Shown one piece after another: positions 31,466 to 40,425 of a DNA stretch of 64,000 nt; the first letter of the stretch is position 1, and every line of letters starts with the position of its first letter. Location of the stretch: positions 1-64,000 of the forward strand of contig NZ_JAFLDR010000005.1 in the NCBI RefSeq assembly GCF_017302275.1, written 5' to 3'. The notes beneath the pieces are model-generated. The model worked only from the letters and a program-made list of their open reading frames with translations, did no database searches and was not told the origin of the DNA. The position numbers were made by a program, and so were the translations under genes. This DNA comes from Sulfuritalea sp. (GTDB lineage: Bacteria; Pseudomonadota; Gammaproteobacteria; Burkholderiales; Rhodocyclaceae).

Positions 31466-32782
31466 ATGAGAAATGTCCTTTTCCTGATGATTGCCGGCTG
31501 CCTGTCCTCCGGCCTCGCCCGAGGCGCCGACCTGATGGCGGTATATCGCGACGCACTGGCTTACGATGCCCAGTTTGCCGCGGCGAAGGCCACGGTGGAT
31601 GCCGGCCGCGAAAAGCTGCCTCAGGGCCGTTCGGGTTTGCTGCCGACCATCGGCTTCGGCGCCAGCACGACATGGACCGACAGCGAAACCACCGCGCGCG
31701 TCACCGGCGCCACCACCGCCAACCGCGACTACAACAGCAATGGCTGGGAAGTGAGGCTGACGCAACCGTTGTTCCGCTGGCAGAACTGGGTCGCCTACAA
31801 CCAGGCGGAACTTGCCGTCGCCCAGGCCGAAGCCCAGTTCGGGCTGGCGCGGCAGGACCTGATCGTGCGTTCCGCCCAGGCCTATTTCGACGTGCTGTTG
31901 GCGCAGGATGTGCTCGCAACGGCGAAGGCGCAAAAGGTGGCGATTGCCGAGCAACTGGAATCCGCGAAACGCAACTTCGAGGTCGGCACGGCGACCATCA
32001 CCGACACCCACGAAGCGCAGGCCCGCTACGACCTGACCAGCGCACAGGAGATTGCCGCCCAGAACGACCTGAACGTCAAGCGCCAGGCTCTGCGCGCCGT
32101 GATCGGCAAGGAACCGGAAGGCCTCAAGAATCTGAAGCCGGGCGTGCAGCTTGCGGGTCCGCAGCCGGCCGACATTGCCAAATGGGTCGAGATGGCCGAG
32201 ACGGCGAGCGCGTCGGTGCAGATCTACCAAGCGCTGTATGAGATTGCCGTGCGCGAAATCGAGAAACAGCGCGCCGGACACTACCCGACGCTGGACCTGG
32301 TGGCCACCAACGGCCGCAGCGGTGCCGGGGGTGGCACCACGGGCGGCTTCGACAGCAAGTCGAGCACCGTCGGACTGCAGTTGTCGATCCCGATCTTTGC
32401 CGGTGGCGTCACCGCATCGCGCGACCGCGAAGCGGTCGCCCTGAAGGAAAAGGCGGCAGCCGACCTCGAAAACGCCCGCCGCACCGCCGCGCTCAACGCA
32501 CGCCAGGCCTATCTCGGCGTGAGCTCCGGCCTCGCGCAGGTAAAGGCTTACGAAGCGGCGCTCACCTCTTCGCAGTCGGCCCTCGATTCAAACAAGCTCG
32601 GGTATGAAGTCGGCGTGCGCATCAACATTGACGTACTGAATGCGCAGAGCCAGCTCTTCGATACGCGTCAGAAGCTGGCCAAGGCCAGGCTGGACACCCT
32701 GGGCGCCCTGCTGAAGCTCAAGGCGGCAGCCGGCAGCCTGTCCGAGAACGACGTCGCCGCGATCAACGGCTTGCTCGACTGA
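31466..32782 (+). CDS. tolC: TolC-family outer-membrane efflux channel
   Basis: The 438-residue protein has a signal peptide (LFLMIAGCLSSGLARGA) and two repeats of the outer-membrane efflux domain. Typical helices include DLMAVYRDALAYDAQFAAAKA and the late NIDVLNAQSQLFDTRQKLAKAR. It would form the trimeric exit duct for the RND pumps encoded upstream and for type I secretion. ATG 31466 is chosen for its GGAG site and signal peptide. Its 3' end overlaps the convergent waaA gene by 20 bases. Confidence 0.94.
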   Translation: MRNVLFLMIAGCLSSGLARGADLMAVYRDALAYDAQFAAAKATVDAGREKLPQGRSGLLPTIGFGASTTWTDSETTARVTGATTANRDYNSNGWEVRLTQPLFRWQNWVAYNQAELAVAQAEAQFGLARQDLIVRSAQAYFDVLLAQDVLATAKAQKVAIAEQLESAKRNFEVGTATITDTHEAQARYDLTSAQEIAAQNDLNVKRQALRAVIGKEPEGLKNLKPGVQLAGPQPADIAKWVEMAETASASVQIYQALYEIAVREIEKQRAGHYPTLDLVATNGRSGAGGGTTGGFDSKSSTVGLQLSIPIFAGGVTASRDREAVALKEKAAADLENARRTAALNARQAYLGVSSGLAQVKAYEAALTSSQSALDSNKLGYEVGVRINIDVLNAQSQLFDTRQKLAKARLDTLGALLKLKAAAGSLSENDVAAINGLLD

Positions 32783-34040
32783 GCAAATCCATGGTCCGTG
32801 CCGTGGCGCCGCGATGGCGCTCGGCGAAGCGGCGTCCGGCACTGCCCATTGCCTGCAGAGCCGCATCATCAGCCAGCAGGTCCTTAACCTGGCCCACAAG
32901 ATCGTCGGCATCGACGATCGTCCGCGCCGCACCACAGGTCACGGCCGCGCGTGCCGCATCCGCAAAATTCCGGGTTGATGGTCCAATCAGGATGGGCGTG
33001 CCGCAGGCCGCCGCCTCGATCAGATTCTGGCTGCCGAAATCGAGCAGGCTGCCACCGATGAAGGCGAGGTCCGCCGACACGTAGTAGGCGAACATCTCGC
33101 CCATGCTGTCGCCAACAAGCACATCCGTGTCGCCAGCTACCACCGTGTTTTCACTGCGCAATTGCACGCGGTAGCCGCTTTCGCGGGCAAGCTTCGCCAC
33201 GTCGCCGAAGCGTTGCGGATGGCGCGGCACGATGACCAGTAGCGCCGGAGTTCCATCCGAACGACCGCCGGCGGATCCAAGCTGGCGCCAGGCACGGAGG
33301 ATCAGCGCCTCCTCGCCCTCGCGGGTGCTGGCGGCGAGCCAGGCCTTGCGGCTGCCACGTCGCAGGCGCAGCTCGGCACCCAATTCGAGTTGTTGGGCCG
33401 GCACCGTGATATCGAACTTGAGGTTGCCGGTCACGGTGACGTGACGCGCGCCGAGGGCTTCCAGTCGTCCGCCATCAGCGTTCGACTGTGCGCCAATGGC
33501 GCTCAGTGATCCCAGGGCTTCGCGCGTCAACGCCGCGAATTGCGCGTAGCGGCGCGCGGAACGATCCGATAGCCGGGCATTGACCAGCAGCAGTGGCACC
33601 GATTCCTCGCGGCAGGCGGCGACCAGGTTCGGCCACAGTTCGGTTTCCATGATCAGGCCGAGGCGGGGCCGAAAGTGGCGCAGGAAGCGGCGCATCCCCC
33701 GGGGCGTGTCGTAGGGCAGGTAGATGCGCTCGACGCTGTCGCCGAACAGCGCTTCCGATGTGGCGCGTCCGGTCGGCGTCATGTGGGTGAACAGGATGCG
33801 GTGATCCGGATAGGTTTCGCGCAACGCCGCGACCAGGGGCAGCGCCGCCCGTGTTTCGCCTACCGATACGGCGTGCAGCCAGATCGTAGGCCCGGCGGAC
33901 CCGGACGCAGCACCGTAACGGGCGAAGCGCTCGCCCCAGTGATGCAGGTACTCCGGTTGTCGGCGGGCGCGCCAGAGCAGGTGCGCGACCGCCCAGGGTA
34001 GCAGCGCGAGTATCGCCAGGCTGTAAAGGAAGCGTGCCAT
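32763..34040 (-). CDS. waaA: 3-deoxy-D-manno-octulosonic acid (Kdo) transferase
   Basis: The 425-residue glycosyltransferase adds Kdo to lipid IVA at the inner membrane. It has an N-terminal membrane anchor (FLYSLAILALLPWAVAHLLW), WLHAVSVGETRAALPL, METELWPNLVAACR and the C-terminal FIGGSLLDFGSQNLIEAAACG. Its start overlaps the waaC stop by ATGA. Length is that of normal KdtA. Its stop lies within the tolC coding end. Confidence 0.95.
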   Translation of the reverse strand: MARFLYSLAILALLPWAVAHLLWRARRQPEYLHHWGERFARYGAASGSAGPTIWLHAVSVGETRAALPLVAALRETYPDHRILFTHMTPTGRATSEALFGDSVERIYLPYDTPRGMRRFLRHFRPRLGLIMETELWPNLVAACREESVPLLLVNARLSDRSARRYAQFAALTREALGSLSAIGAQSNADGGRLEALGARHVTVTGNLKFDITVPAQQLELGAELRLRRGSRKAWLAASTREGEEALILRAWRQLGSAGGRSDGTPALLVIVPRHPQRFGDVAKLARESGYRVQLRSENTVVAGDTDVLVGDSMGEMFAYYVSADLAFIGGSLLDFGSQNLIEAAACGTPILIGPSTRNFADAARAAVTCGAARTIVDADDLVGQVKDLLADDAALQAMGSAGRRFAERHRGATARTMDLLSRASR

Positions 34041-35005
34041 CAGATCAGCGGCATGGCCGCCGCCAGCACCGCGTCGACCGGGGGTGGCTCGCCGCGGCGA
34101 CCCAGGTTGATCGCCGGCGCGGCGGCGAGGACGCCCGTCAGCGTCGGGTCGGAGGCCGCAAACAGGGCAAGCGTCGGGCGTCCTAGCGCGGCTGCCAGAT
34201 GCACCAGGCCGGTGTCGACACCGACCACGATGCGCGCGCCGGCGAGCTGCCCGGCAAGTTCGCGCAAGCCCATCGGCGGCAATGCGACAGCATCGGGAAT
34301 CACCTGCGCGAGGCGCTTTGCGCGTTCGCGTTCGGTGCCACTGCCCGACGGCAGGAGACAAGTCAGGCCTCGTCCGTGCAAGGCGTGCCCCAGTGCGATC
34401 CAGGATGCTTCCGGCCACAGCTTGTCGTCGCGCGAGGTCGCGGTCAGCAGCACGGCATGGGGTCCAGCAAGTGTCGGCGTCCCACAGGGACTTCCTTCGG
34501 TCGCCGGCGGCACCGTGATTCCATAAACAGGGGCCGCTGCGACCGCATAACCGGCGGCAAGCGCCGCGAGTTGCCGGTTGCGCGCGACGGCGTGAAGATC
34601 GTTTGGCACCTCGAAGCACGCATCGTAGAGGCGTGCCGAGATCGGCTCTCGCGCCGAGGATGCCGCGTAGCCGCAGCGCCGACCGCGCGCCATGCGGGCA
34701 AGCAGTGCGCTTTTCAGCAGGCCCTGCGTATCGATCACGCTATCGTAGGATTGCATCTGCAGGCCGGCGCGAAACGCACGCAGCTCGCGCCATGTGTTTG
34801 CGTCCAGGAGGGATTTGCGCCAGCGCCGCAGTGCCACCGGGATGCTGTGCCGCACGTCGGGATGGAGGCCGACGATGTCCGTGTAGGCTTCCTCCACCAC
34901 CCAGTCGATCGCCGCGTTCGGAAAATTCGCGCGCAGATCCGTGACCACCGGCAGATTGTGGACCACATCGCCAAGCGAGGATGTCTTGATCAGGAGAATG
35001 CGCAT
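34040..35005 (-). CDS. waaC: Lipopolysaccharide heptosyltransferase I
   Basis: The family-9 glycosyltransferase adds the first heptose to Kdo in the LPS inner core. The start at 35005 gives the standard MRILLIKTSSLGDVVHNLP. An in-frame ATG at 35044 is less likely because a TATAAT on the minus strand (35060-35055) would place transcription about at 35048. The C-terminal half has HAVLLTATSRDDKLWPEASW and GVDTGLVHLAAALG. The linker between the two domains carries the inserted peptide [10 protein letters not shown], encoded by a dispersed repeat. Confidence 0.93.
   Translation of the reverse strand: MRILLIKTSSLGDVVHNLPVVTDLRANFPNAAIDWVVEEAYTDIVGLHPDVRHSIPVALRRWRKSLLDANTWRELRAFRAGLQMQSYDSVIDTQGLLKSALLARMARGRRCGYAASSAREPISARLYDACFEVPNDLHAVARNRQLAALAAGYAVAAAPVYGITVPPATEGSPCGTPTLAGPHAVLLTATSRDDKLWPEASWIALGHALHGRGLTCLLPSGSGTERERAKRLAQVIPDAVALPPMGLRELAGQLAGARIVVGVDTGLVHLAAALGRPTLALFAASDPTLTGVLAAAPAINLGRRGEPPPVDAVLAAAMPLI
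34473..34515 (+). repeat. Dispersed short repeat, copy A, inside waaC
   Basis: The 23-bp core CCCACAGGGACTTCCTTCGG plus TCG (34481-34503) is identical to that of copy C, preceded in both by GTCGGCG. Downstream similarity fades. In waaC it is read on the opposite strand as [11 protein letters not shown], between the two Rossmann-like domains. Confidence 0.85.
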
Positions 35006-35067
35006 CGGTAGGGGCGGGATGATGTCTTGCGCCGTAAAATGCATCCCGCCTGCAATTATAGCCGCCC

Positions 35068-35877
35068 ATGACTCCAGACCATCGAATGCCGCTTACCGCC
35101 GTCCTGATCACCCTCAACGCGGCCGATCGGCTGGAAGATTGCCTTGCCAGCGTGGCGTTCTGCGCCGAAATCGTGGTGGTCGATTCCGGCAGCGATGATG
35201 CGACTGTGGCCATCGCCGAACGCCACGGCGCGCGCGTGATCCGCTCGGAATGGCGCGGTTTCGGCCCGCAGAAGCAGTTCGCCGTGGAGCAGGCGAGCCA
35301 CGACTGGGTGCTGTGCATCGACGCCGACGAGCGGGTGAGCGAGCGCCTGCGCGAGAGTATTTGTGCCGTGTTACCAGCGACCGAAGGCAGTCCCTGTGGG
35401 GCGCCAGCGCGGTGCGTGCCTGCGGGAACTTTTGCGGCCTATCGCTTCCCACGCTGCAACAAGTTCATGGGGCGCTATCTGAAGCATGGTGAAGGCTATC
35501 CCGACTGGTGCCTGCGCCTGTTCGACCGCCGCCGCGCGCGCTGGTCGGATGATCCGGTGCATGAGAAAGTGGTTGCCGGGGGCGAAATCGGCAGTCTCGC
35601 GGGCGACCTGTTGCACGAGTCGGCGGAGTCGCTCGACACCTACCTGGCCAAGCAGAACCGATACAGCACGATTGCGGCCGAGGCGGCACTGGCGCAAGGC
35701 CGGCGGGCGACGCCGGCGCACCTGCTGCTGTCGCCGCTGCTGCGCTTCGCCAAGTTTTATTTCTTCCGGCTGGGCCTGCTGGACGGACTTCCCGGCCTGG
35801 TGCACATCCTCGTCGGCTGCGGCGCCAGCTTCGCCAAATATGCGAAAATGCTGGCTTTTCAGCGGAATTCCCCATGA
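35068..35877 (+). CDS. Family-2 glycosyltransferase, LPS core type (WaaE/KdtX-like)
   Basis: The 269-residue protein has the GT-A start [20 protein letters not shown], a VVVDSGSDD nucleotide-binding loop and the metal-binding [21 protein letters not shown] and a C-terminal hydrophobic stretch follow. WaaE-like enzymes add glucose to LPS core heptose. MPLTAV at 35086 is an alternative start. About 15 extra residues ([10 protein letters not shown] and flanks, near residue 108) come from a dispersed repeat. It is divergent from waaC and overlaps the following epimerase by ATGA. Confidence 0.88.
   Translation: MTPDHRMPLTAVLITLNAADRLEDCLASVAFCAEIVVVDSGSDDATVAIAERHGARVIRSEWRGFGPQKQFAVEQASHDWVLCIDADERVSERLRESICAVLPATEGSPCGAPARCVPAGTFAAYRFPRCNKFMGRYLKHGEGYPDWCLRLFDRRRARWSDDPVHEKVVAGGEIGSLAGDLLHESAESLDTYLAKQNRYSTIAAEAALAQGRRATPAHLLLSPLLRFAKFYFFRLGLLDGLPGLVHILVGCGASFAKYAKMLAFQRNSP
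35365..35406 (-). repeat. Dispersed short repeat, copy B, inside the GT2 gene
   Basis: This copy lies in inverse orientation. Core 35378-35400 differs from copies A and C at one base, and with copy C the likeness extends over about 41 bp (GGCGC before, CTGGTNACACGGC after). It is read in frame as [11 protein letters not shown], the same peptide and phase as in waaC. Confidence 0.87.
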
Positions 35878-36881
35878 AAGTCCTGGTCACTGGCGCCGCC
35901 GGGTTTATCGGCATGCATGTCTGCCAGCTATTGCTTGCGCGCGGCGACGAGGTGATCGGCGTAGACAACTTCAACGACTACTACGACATCGCGCTCAAGG
36001 AGGCGCGGCTGGCGCGGCTGACGCGCAGTCCATGCTTCAGGATATCGCGACTCGACATCGCCGACCGGTCCGGCATTGCCGATCTGTTCGCCACTGAACG
36101 CCCGCAGCGCGTCGTCAATCTCGCCGCCCAGGCCGGCGTGCGCTACTCGCTGAAGAATCCGCATGCCTACGTCGATAGCAACGTGGTCGGTTTCGTCAAT
36201 ATTCTCGAAGGTTGCCGCCACAACGGTGTCGAGCATTTCCTGTATGCCAGCAGTTCCAGCATATACGGCGGCAATGAGCGCATGCCCTTTTCGGAACATG
36301 ACAACGTCGATCACCCGGTCAGCCTCTACGCCGCGACCAAGAAGGCCAACGAACTGATGGCGCATACCTATAGCCATCTGTACGCGTTGCCGACCACCGG
36401 ACTGCGCTTCTTCACGGTATATGGACCCTGGGGTCGTCCCGACATGGCTCCGATCCTGTTCGCCCGGGCGATCCTGGAAGGTCGCCCGATCGACGTATTC
36501 AATCACGGCAAGATGCGCCGCGACTTCACCTACATCGACGACATCGCCGAAGGCGTGATCCGGGCGCTGGACCGCGTGCCGCAGGCCGACCCGGGCTTCG
36601 ACCGGTTGTCGCCCGACCCGGCCACCAGTTGGGCGCCCTACCGCATCTTCAACATCGGCAATAACCAGCCGGTGGAACTGATGGCATTCATCGAAGCTCT
36701 CGAGCAGGCCCTGGGAAAGAAGGCGGCGAAGAACTTCCTGCCGATGCAGAATGGCGATGTCCAGGCGACGTATGCAGACGTCGCGGACCTTGCCAGCGCA
36801 ACGGGCTTCAAGCCGCGGACCGAACTGGTCGATGGCGTGCGGCGTTTTGTCGATTGGTACCGGAGCTACACGAATGCCTGA
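35874..36881 (+). CDS. UDP-glucuronate 4-epimerase-type NAD-dependent epimerase
   Basis: The 335-residue short-chain epimerase has [10 protein letters not shown] for NAD binding, the long N-terminal VDNFNDYYD loop, SSSSIYGGN and catalytic YAATK. The loop and the [16 protein letters not shown] segment are typical of UDP-glucuronate epimerases (galacturonate supply). It overlaps the preceding glycosyltransferase and the following manC. Confidence 0.9.
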   Translation: MKVLVTGAAGFIGMHVCQLLLARGDEVIGVDNFNDYYDIALKEARLARLTRSPCFRISRLDIADRSGIADLFATERPQRVVNLAAQAGVRYSLKNPHAYVDSNVVGFVNILEGCRHNGVEHFLYASSSSIYGGNERMPFSEHDNVDHPVSLYAATKKANELMAHTYSHLYALPTTGLRFFTVYGPWGRPDMAPILFARAILEGRPIDVFNHGKMRRDFTYIDDIAEGVIRALDRVPQADPGFDRLSPDPATSWAPYRIFNIGNNQPVELMAFIEALEQALGKKAAKNFLPMQNGDVQATYADVADLASATGFKPRTELVDGVRRFVDWYRSYTNA

Positions 36882-38352
36882 TTCGCAACTTGTTCCTGTT
36901 GTCCTCAGCGGCGGATCGGGCACGCGCCTGTGGCCTGTCTCGCGCGAGAAGCATCCCAAGCAATTGCAGCCCCTGCTGGGCGGCGAGAGCCTGCTGCAGA
37001 ACACCCTGCGCCGCCTGCAAGGCCTGCCGCTGGGCGCGCCCATCGTGGTAAGCAACCAGGACTATCGATTCATCACCGCCGAGCAGTTGCGCCAGCTCGG
37101 GCTGTCGGCATGGACGCTGCTGCTGGAACCGGCCGGGCGCAATACGGCGCCGGCCCTGACGGCGGCGGCGGTATACGCGGCGCGCGCCGGCGCTGACCCG
37201 GTGCTGCTGGCGACGCCGGCCGACCATCATGTGCGCGATCCTGCCGCGTTCCGGGCTGCCGTGCTGCGGGGCCTGTCCGAGGCGGAACGCGGCGCCGTGG
37301 TGACGTTTGGCATCCTTCCCGATCGTCCGGAAACCGGCTATGGCTACATCGAAGTGAAAGTCGGCGCCCCACAGGGACTTCCTTCGGTCGCTGGTGACAC
37401 GGCGCCCGGCGCGGCGATGGACCTGAGGGCCTTCCGCGAGAAGCCTGACGCGGCCACCGCGGCGACCTACGTTGCGGATGGACGCCACTATTGGAATAGC
37501 GGCATCTTCATGTTGCGCGCTTCCGTCTGGCTGAAGGCCATTGGCCATTTCGCGCCGGAAATTCTGACCGCGTGTAACGCGGCGGTTGCGAAGGCCCACG
37601 ACGATGGTGATTTCCTGCGGCTCGATGCCGATGCCTTCGCGGCATCCCCGGCGGATTCGATCGACTATGCGGTGATGGAAAAGCTGCCGACCACCCAAGA
37701 ATTGCGGATTCCCAGTCGGGTGATTCCGCTCGACGTCGGCTGGTCGGATGTCGGCGCCTGGGATGCGCTGTGGGAGGCGATCGACCGCGACGCCGACGGC
37801 AATGCCGTGAAGGGCGACGTCTGGATGGAGGATTCGCACGGCAACCTGGTCATCGCCGAGCATGGCCTGGTCGCCTGCCTCGGCTGCGAAGACATGGTGG
37901 TGGTGGAAACCGCCGACGCCGTATTGATCGCGCCCAAGGCCCGTACCCAGGATGTCCGGCTCATCGTCAGCCGGCTCAAGGCTGCAGGGCGCAGCGAAAC
38001 CGATTTGCATCGCAAGGTGCACCGACCGTGGGGCTGGTTCGACGGAATCGACAGCGGCGAACGCTTCCAGGTCAAGCGCATCGTGGTGCGTCCGGGCGCC
38101 AAACTTTCGCTGCAGATGCACCATCACCGCGCCGAGCACTGGGTGGTGGTCAGTGGCACGGCGAGGGTTACGCGCGGCGACGAGGTGCTGCTCTTGGGTG
38201 AAAACGAATCGACCTTCATTCCGTTGGGCGTCAAGCATCGCCTGGAAAACCCGGGACAGATCCCGCTCGAGATCATCGAGGTGCAATCCGGCAGCTACCT
38301 GGGCGAGGACGACATCGTGCGCTTCGACGACAATTACGGACGCAAACCATGA
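36874..38352 (+). CDS. manC: Mannose-1-phosphate guanylyltransferase / mannose-6-phosphate isomerase
   Basis: The 492-residue bifunctional enzyme makes GDP-mannose. The N-terminal pyrophosphorylase domain has [17 protein letters not shown] and FREKPD, and the C-terminal type II phosphomannose isomerase cupin has [18 protein letters not shown] and [16 protein letters not shown] 36874 overlaps the epimerase end by eight bases. A dispersed repeat adds [14 protein letters not shown] near residue 165, in a surface-loop region of the nucleotidyltransferase domain. GDP-mannose from this enzyme would have fed the damaged gmd gene next door. Confidence 0.94.
   Translation: MPDSQLVPVVLSGGSGTRLWPVSREKHPKQLQPLLGGESLLQNTLRRLQGLPLGAPIVVSNQDYRFITAEQLRQLGLSAWTLLLEPAGRNTAPALTAAAVYAARAGADPVLLATPADHHVRDPAAFRAAVLRGLSEAERGAVVTFGILPDRPETGYGYIEVKVGAPQGLPSVAGDTAPGAAMDLRAFREKPDAATAATYVADGRHYWNSGIFMLRASVWLKAIGHFAPEILTACNAAVAKAHDDGDFLRLDADAFAASPADSIDYAVMEKLPTTQELRIPSRVIPLDVGWSDVGAWDALWEAIDRDADGNAVKGDVWMEDSHGNLVIAEHGLVACLGCEDMVVVETADAVLIAPKARTQDVRLIVSRLKAAGRSETDLHRKVHRPWGWFDGIDSGERFQVKRIVVRPGAKLSLQMHHHRAEHWVVVSGTARVTRGDEVLLLGENESTFIPLGVKHRLENPGQIPLEIIEVQSGSYLGEDDIVRFDDNYGRKP
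37362..37403 (+). repeat. Dispersed short repeat, copy C, inside manC
   Basis: Core 37368-37390 is identical to copy A over 23 bp. Read on the plus strand here, it encodes [13 protein letters not shown]. The element is thus open in both orientations across the three genes. Confidence 0.87.
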
Positions 38353-38806
38353 ACCAGAAGATCGCGTTGATTACCGGCGTCACCGGCCAGGATGGGGCCT
38401 ATCTTGCCGAATTCCTGCTCGGCAAGGGCTACGAGGTGCACGGCATCAAGCGCCGCACCTCCCTGTTCAACACCGACCGCATCGATCACCTGTATCAGGA
38501 TCCGCACGAGAAGAACCGGAAATTCGTACTGCATCACGGTGACATGACCGACAGTTCCAGCCTGGTGCGCATCATCCAGCAGGTGAAGCCCGACGAAATC
38601 TACAACCTCGCGGCGCAAAGCCATGTCGCCGTGAGTTTCGAGGAGCCCGAATACACCGCCAACTCCGATGCCCTGGGGGCCTTGCGGGTGCTGGAAGCGA
38701 TACGCATCCTCGGCATGGAAAAGAAGACCCGTTTCTACCAGGCCAGCACGTCGGAGCTGTTTGGCCTGGTGCAGGAGACGCCACAGAAGGAGACGACACC
38801 TTTCTA
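38349..38806 (+). pseudogene. gmd: Truncated GDP-mannose 4,6-dehydratase (5' half of gmd)
   Basis: Residues 1-153 are a normal Gmd N-terminus: [50 protein letters not shown] and [10 protein letters not shown]. After TTPFY the match stops abruptly and the DNA continues as the 3' end of a GDP-fucose synthase gene in another frame. The Gmd frame runs on out of register to a stop at 38930. The catalytic Tyr-Lys and C-terminal half are lost, so no active dehydratase can be made. Its start overlaps the manC stop by ATGA. Confidence 0.85.
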
Positions 38807-39106
38807 TTCCTCCAACTCGACGACTTGGCGGATGGCTGCGTCTTCCTCATGGAGAAGGGGGTGGTTGATGGCATCTACAACATCGGTGTCGGCGAGGATG
38901 TCACCATCCTCGAACTTGCCGAGACCGTGATGTCGGTGGTCGGTTTCGCCGGCCGCATCGCTTTCGATGCCAGCAAGCCGGATGGTACGCCGAGGAAGTT
39001 GCTTGACGTGAGCCGCTTGCGCGACATCGGCTGGCAGGCGCGGATTCCGCTGCGCGAAGGCATCGCCATGGCGTATCGGGATTTCATGGCCCGCCATGGC
39101 GGCTGA
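38807..39106 (+). pseudogene. fcl: 3' remnant of GDP-L-fucose synthase (fcl/wcaG)
   Basis: From 38807 the +2 frame reads [18 protein letters not shown], then [31 protein letters not shown] and IPLREGIAMAYRDFMA. This is the last ~100 residues of GDP-4-keto-6-deoxymannose epimerase/reductase. The first two thirds are missing. The junction with gmd suggests one deletion of about 1.3 kb that removed the end of gmd and the start of fcl. A TTG at 38825 is the only nearby start and is unlikely to matter. Confidence 0.82.
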
Positions 39107-39986
39107 AGGCCTTTTAAGAAGGGCGGGCTGGCGAACAAGTTCGCGAATCATGGCGCTTCTGTTGACTCTGGCTGGGTCTGTGGGCCAGTTGTCGGCATTG
39201 GCGGCCGAGCCGGAACCGCCGTCAATACTCCTGGCAGAACGCTACCGCGGGGAGGTCGATGTCGGACAGTACTGGGTCAGCGAAAAACTGGATGGCGTGC
39301 GCGCCGTCTGGGATGGCCGAATCCTTCGCTTTCGCAGCGGCAATCCGGTGCCCGCACCGCAGTGGTTCCTCGACCCGCTGCCTGGGCAACCGCTCGATGG
39401 AGAACTCTGGCTGGGACGGTCCAGTTTCGACCGACTGTCCGCTATCGTCCGCCGTCAGCAGCCGGACGACAGCGAATGGCGGCGGGTGCTCTACATGATC
39501 TTCGAACTGCCGGAGGCTTCCGGCAGCTTCACCGACCGCGTCGAAAAAGTGCGTGTCCTTACCGCCAAGGCCAATTTGCCCTGGCTGCGGGCCGTTCCCC
39601 AGTTCCGATTGCCCGATGACGCCGCGCTGCGCACTAAACTGGATGAGGTTGTCCGTGGTGGCGGTGAAGGTCTCATGCTCCACCGCGCCGATGCTGCCTA
39701 CGAAACCGGGCGCTCCAGTGCCTTGCTCAAGCTGACGCCCTGGCAGGACGCCGAAGCGGTGGTCGTCGCCCACTTGCCCGGCAAGGGCAAGTACGCCGGC
39801 ATGCTTGGCGCCTTGCGGATGGAAATGGGCGACGGTCGTCGCTTTGCCCTTGGTAGTGGGCTGTCAGACGCCCTGCGACGCAACGCGCCGCCGCCGGGTA
39901 CCCTCGTCACCTACCGCTATCGCGAACTTACGCCAAACGGAATGCCGCGCTTTCCGAGATATTTGAGGGTGCGCGATGGGCTCTGA
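39096..39986 (+). CDS. Periplasmic-type minimal ATP-dependent DNA ligase (LigE-like)
   Basis: The 296-residue protein has a signal-peptide-like N-terminus (RR...MALLLTLAGSVGQLSALAAEPE), then a minimal ligase. Motif I is SEKLDGVRAVWDG with the adenylated lysine, followed by LDGELWLGR, GEGLMLH, LLKLTPWQDAEAVVV and a C-terminal OB fold. Such Lig E enzymes seal nicks with ATP outside the cytoplasm and are linked to extracellular DNA or uptake. It starts within the fcl remnant; ATG 39150 is an alternative. No SD is evident at either. Confidence 0.87.
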   Translation: MAAEGLLRRAGWRTSSRIMALLLTLAGSVGQLSALAAEPEPPSILLAERYRGEVDVGQYWVSEKLDGVRAVWDGRILRFRSGNPVPAPQWFLDPLPGQPLDGELWLGRSSFDRLSAIVRRQQPDDSEWRRVLYMIFELPEASGSFTDRVEKVRVLTAKANLPWLRAVPQFRLPDDAALRTKLDEVVRGGGEGLMLHRADAAYETGRSSALLKLTPWQDAEAVVVAHLPGKGKYAGMLGALRMEMGDGRRFALGSGLSDALRRNAPPPGTLVTYRYRELTPNGMPRFPRYLRVRDGL

Positions 39987-40030
39987 TGCACCGAGCGATT
40001 CCGCGACGACAGGTTTACCAGCCTCCTCAC

Positions 40031-40059
40031 TTGTCGCTCGTGCCGTGTCGGGCTAGAAT
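40031..40059 (+). promoter_or_regulatory. Sigma-70 promoter of the MarR-rfaH pair
   Basis: TTGTCG (40031-40036) and TAGAAT (40054-40059) are 17 bases apart. The predicted start near 40066 leaves only about six bases before the ATG at 40072. Confidence 0.6.
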
Positions 40060-40071
40060 CACGTTCAACGA

Positions 40072-40425
40072 ATGAACATGACCTCTCAAACCGTGTCTTC
40101 CGACCCGCATCACTACCGACTGCTGAAGCTTATCGAAGCCAATCCCGGGATCAATCAAAGGGAAATGGCCCAGGCCATGGGTGTGAGCCTGGGGAAGGTA
40201 AATTACTGCGTCAAGGCATTGGTGCAAAAAGGGATTATCAAGATCCACGGATTTCGCAACCATGGCAACAAGCGTGCGTACATGTACTTGCTAACGCCGG
40301 GCGGAATCGAGGCGAAGGCTCGCCTCGCTGTCAGTTACCTGAAACACAAGATGGCGGAATACGAAGCCATTCGCAACGAGATAGAGGAACTCCGGCGCGA
40401 AACCGAACAGGAGGCTTCCGCATGA
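40072..40425 (+). CDS. MarR-family EPS-associated transcriptional regulator
   Basis: The 117-residue protein has a winged helix-turn-helix (about residues 16-75; [20 protein letters not shown] as core) and a charged helical C-terminus. It matches the small MarR-type regulators that often stand at the head of exopolysaccharide clusters. ATG at 40072 or 40078 is possible; neither has an SD, and the promoter position suggests a nearly leaderless mRNA. It overlaps rfaH by ATGA. Confidence 0.88.
   Translation: MNMTSQTVSSDPHHYRLLKLIEANPGINQREMAQAMGVSLGKVNYCVKALVQKGIIKIHGFRNHGNKRAYMYLLTPGGIEAKARLAVSYLKHKMAEYEAIRNEIEELRRETEQEASA

Noticed and set aside
38825-39106. A free-standing 93-residue sugar epimerase gene with TTG start
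   Set aside because: It is only the C-terminal end of GDP-fucose synthase, without the NAD-binding and catalytic parts, joined to broken gmd.
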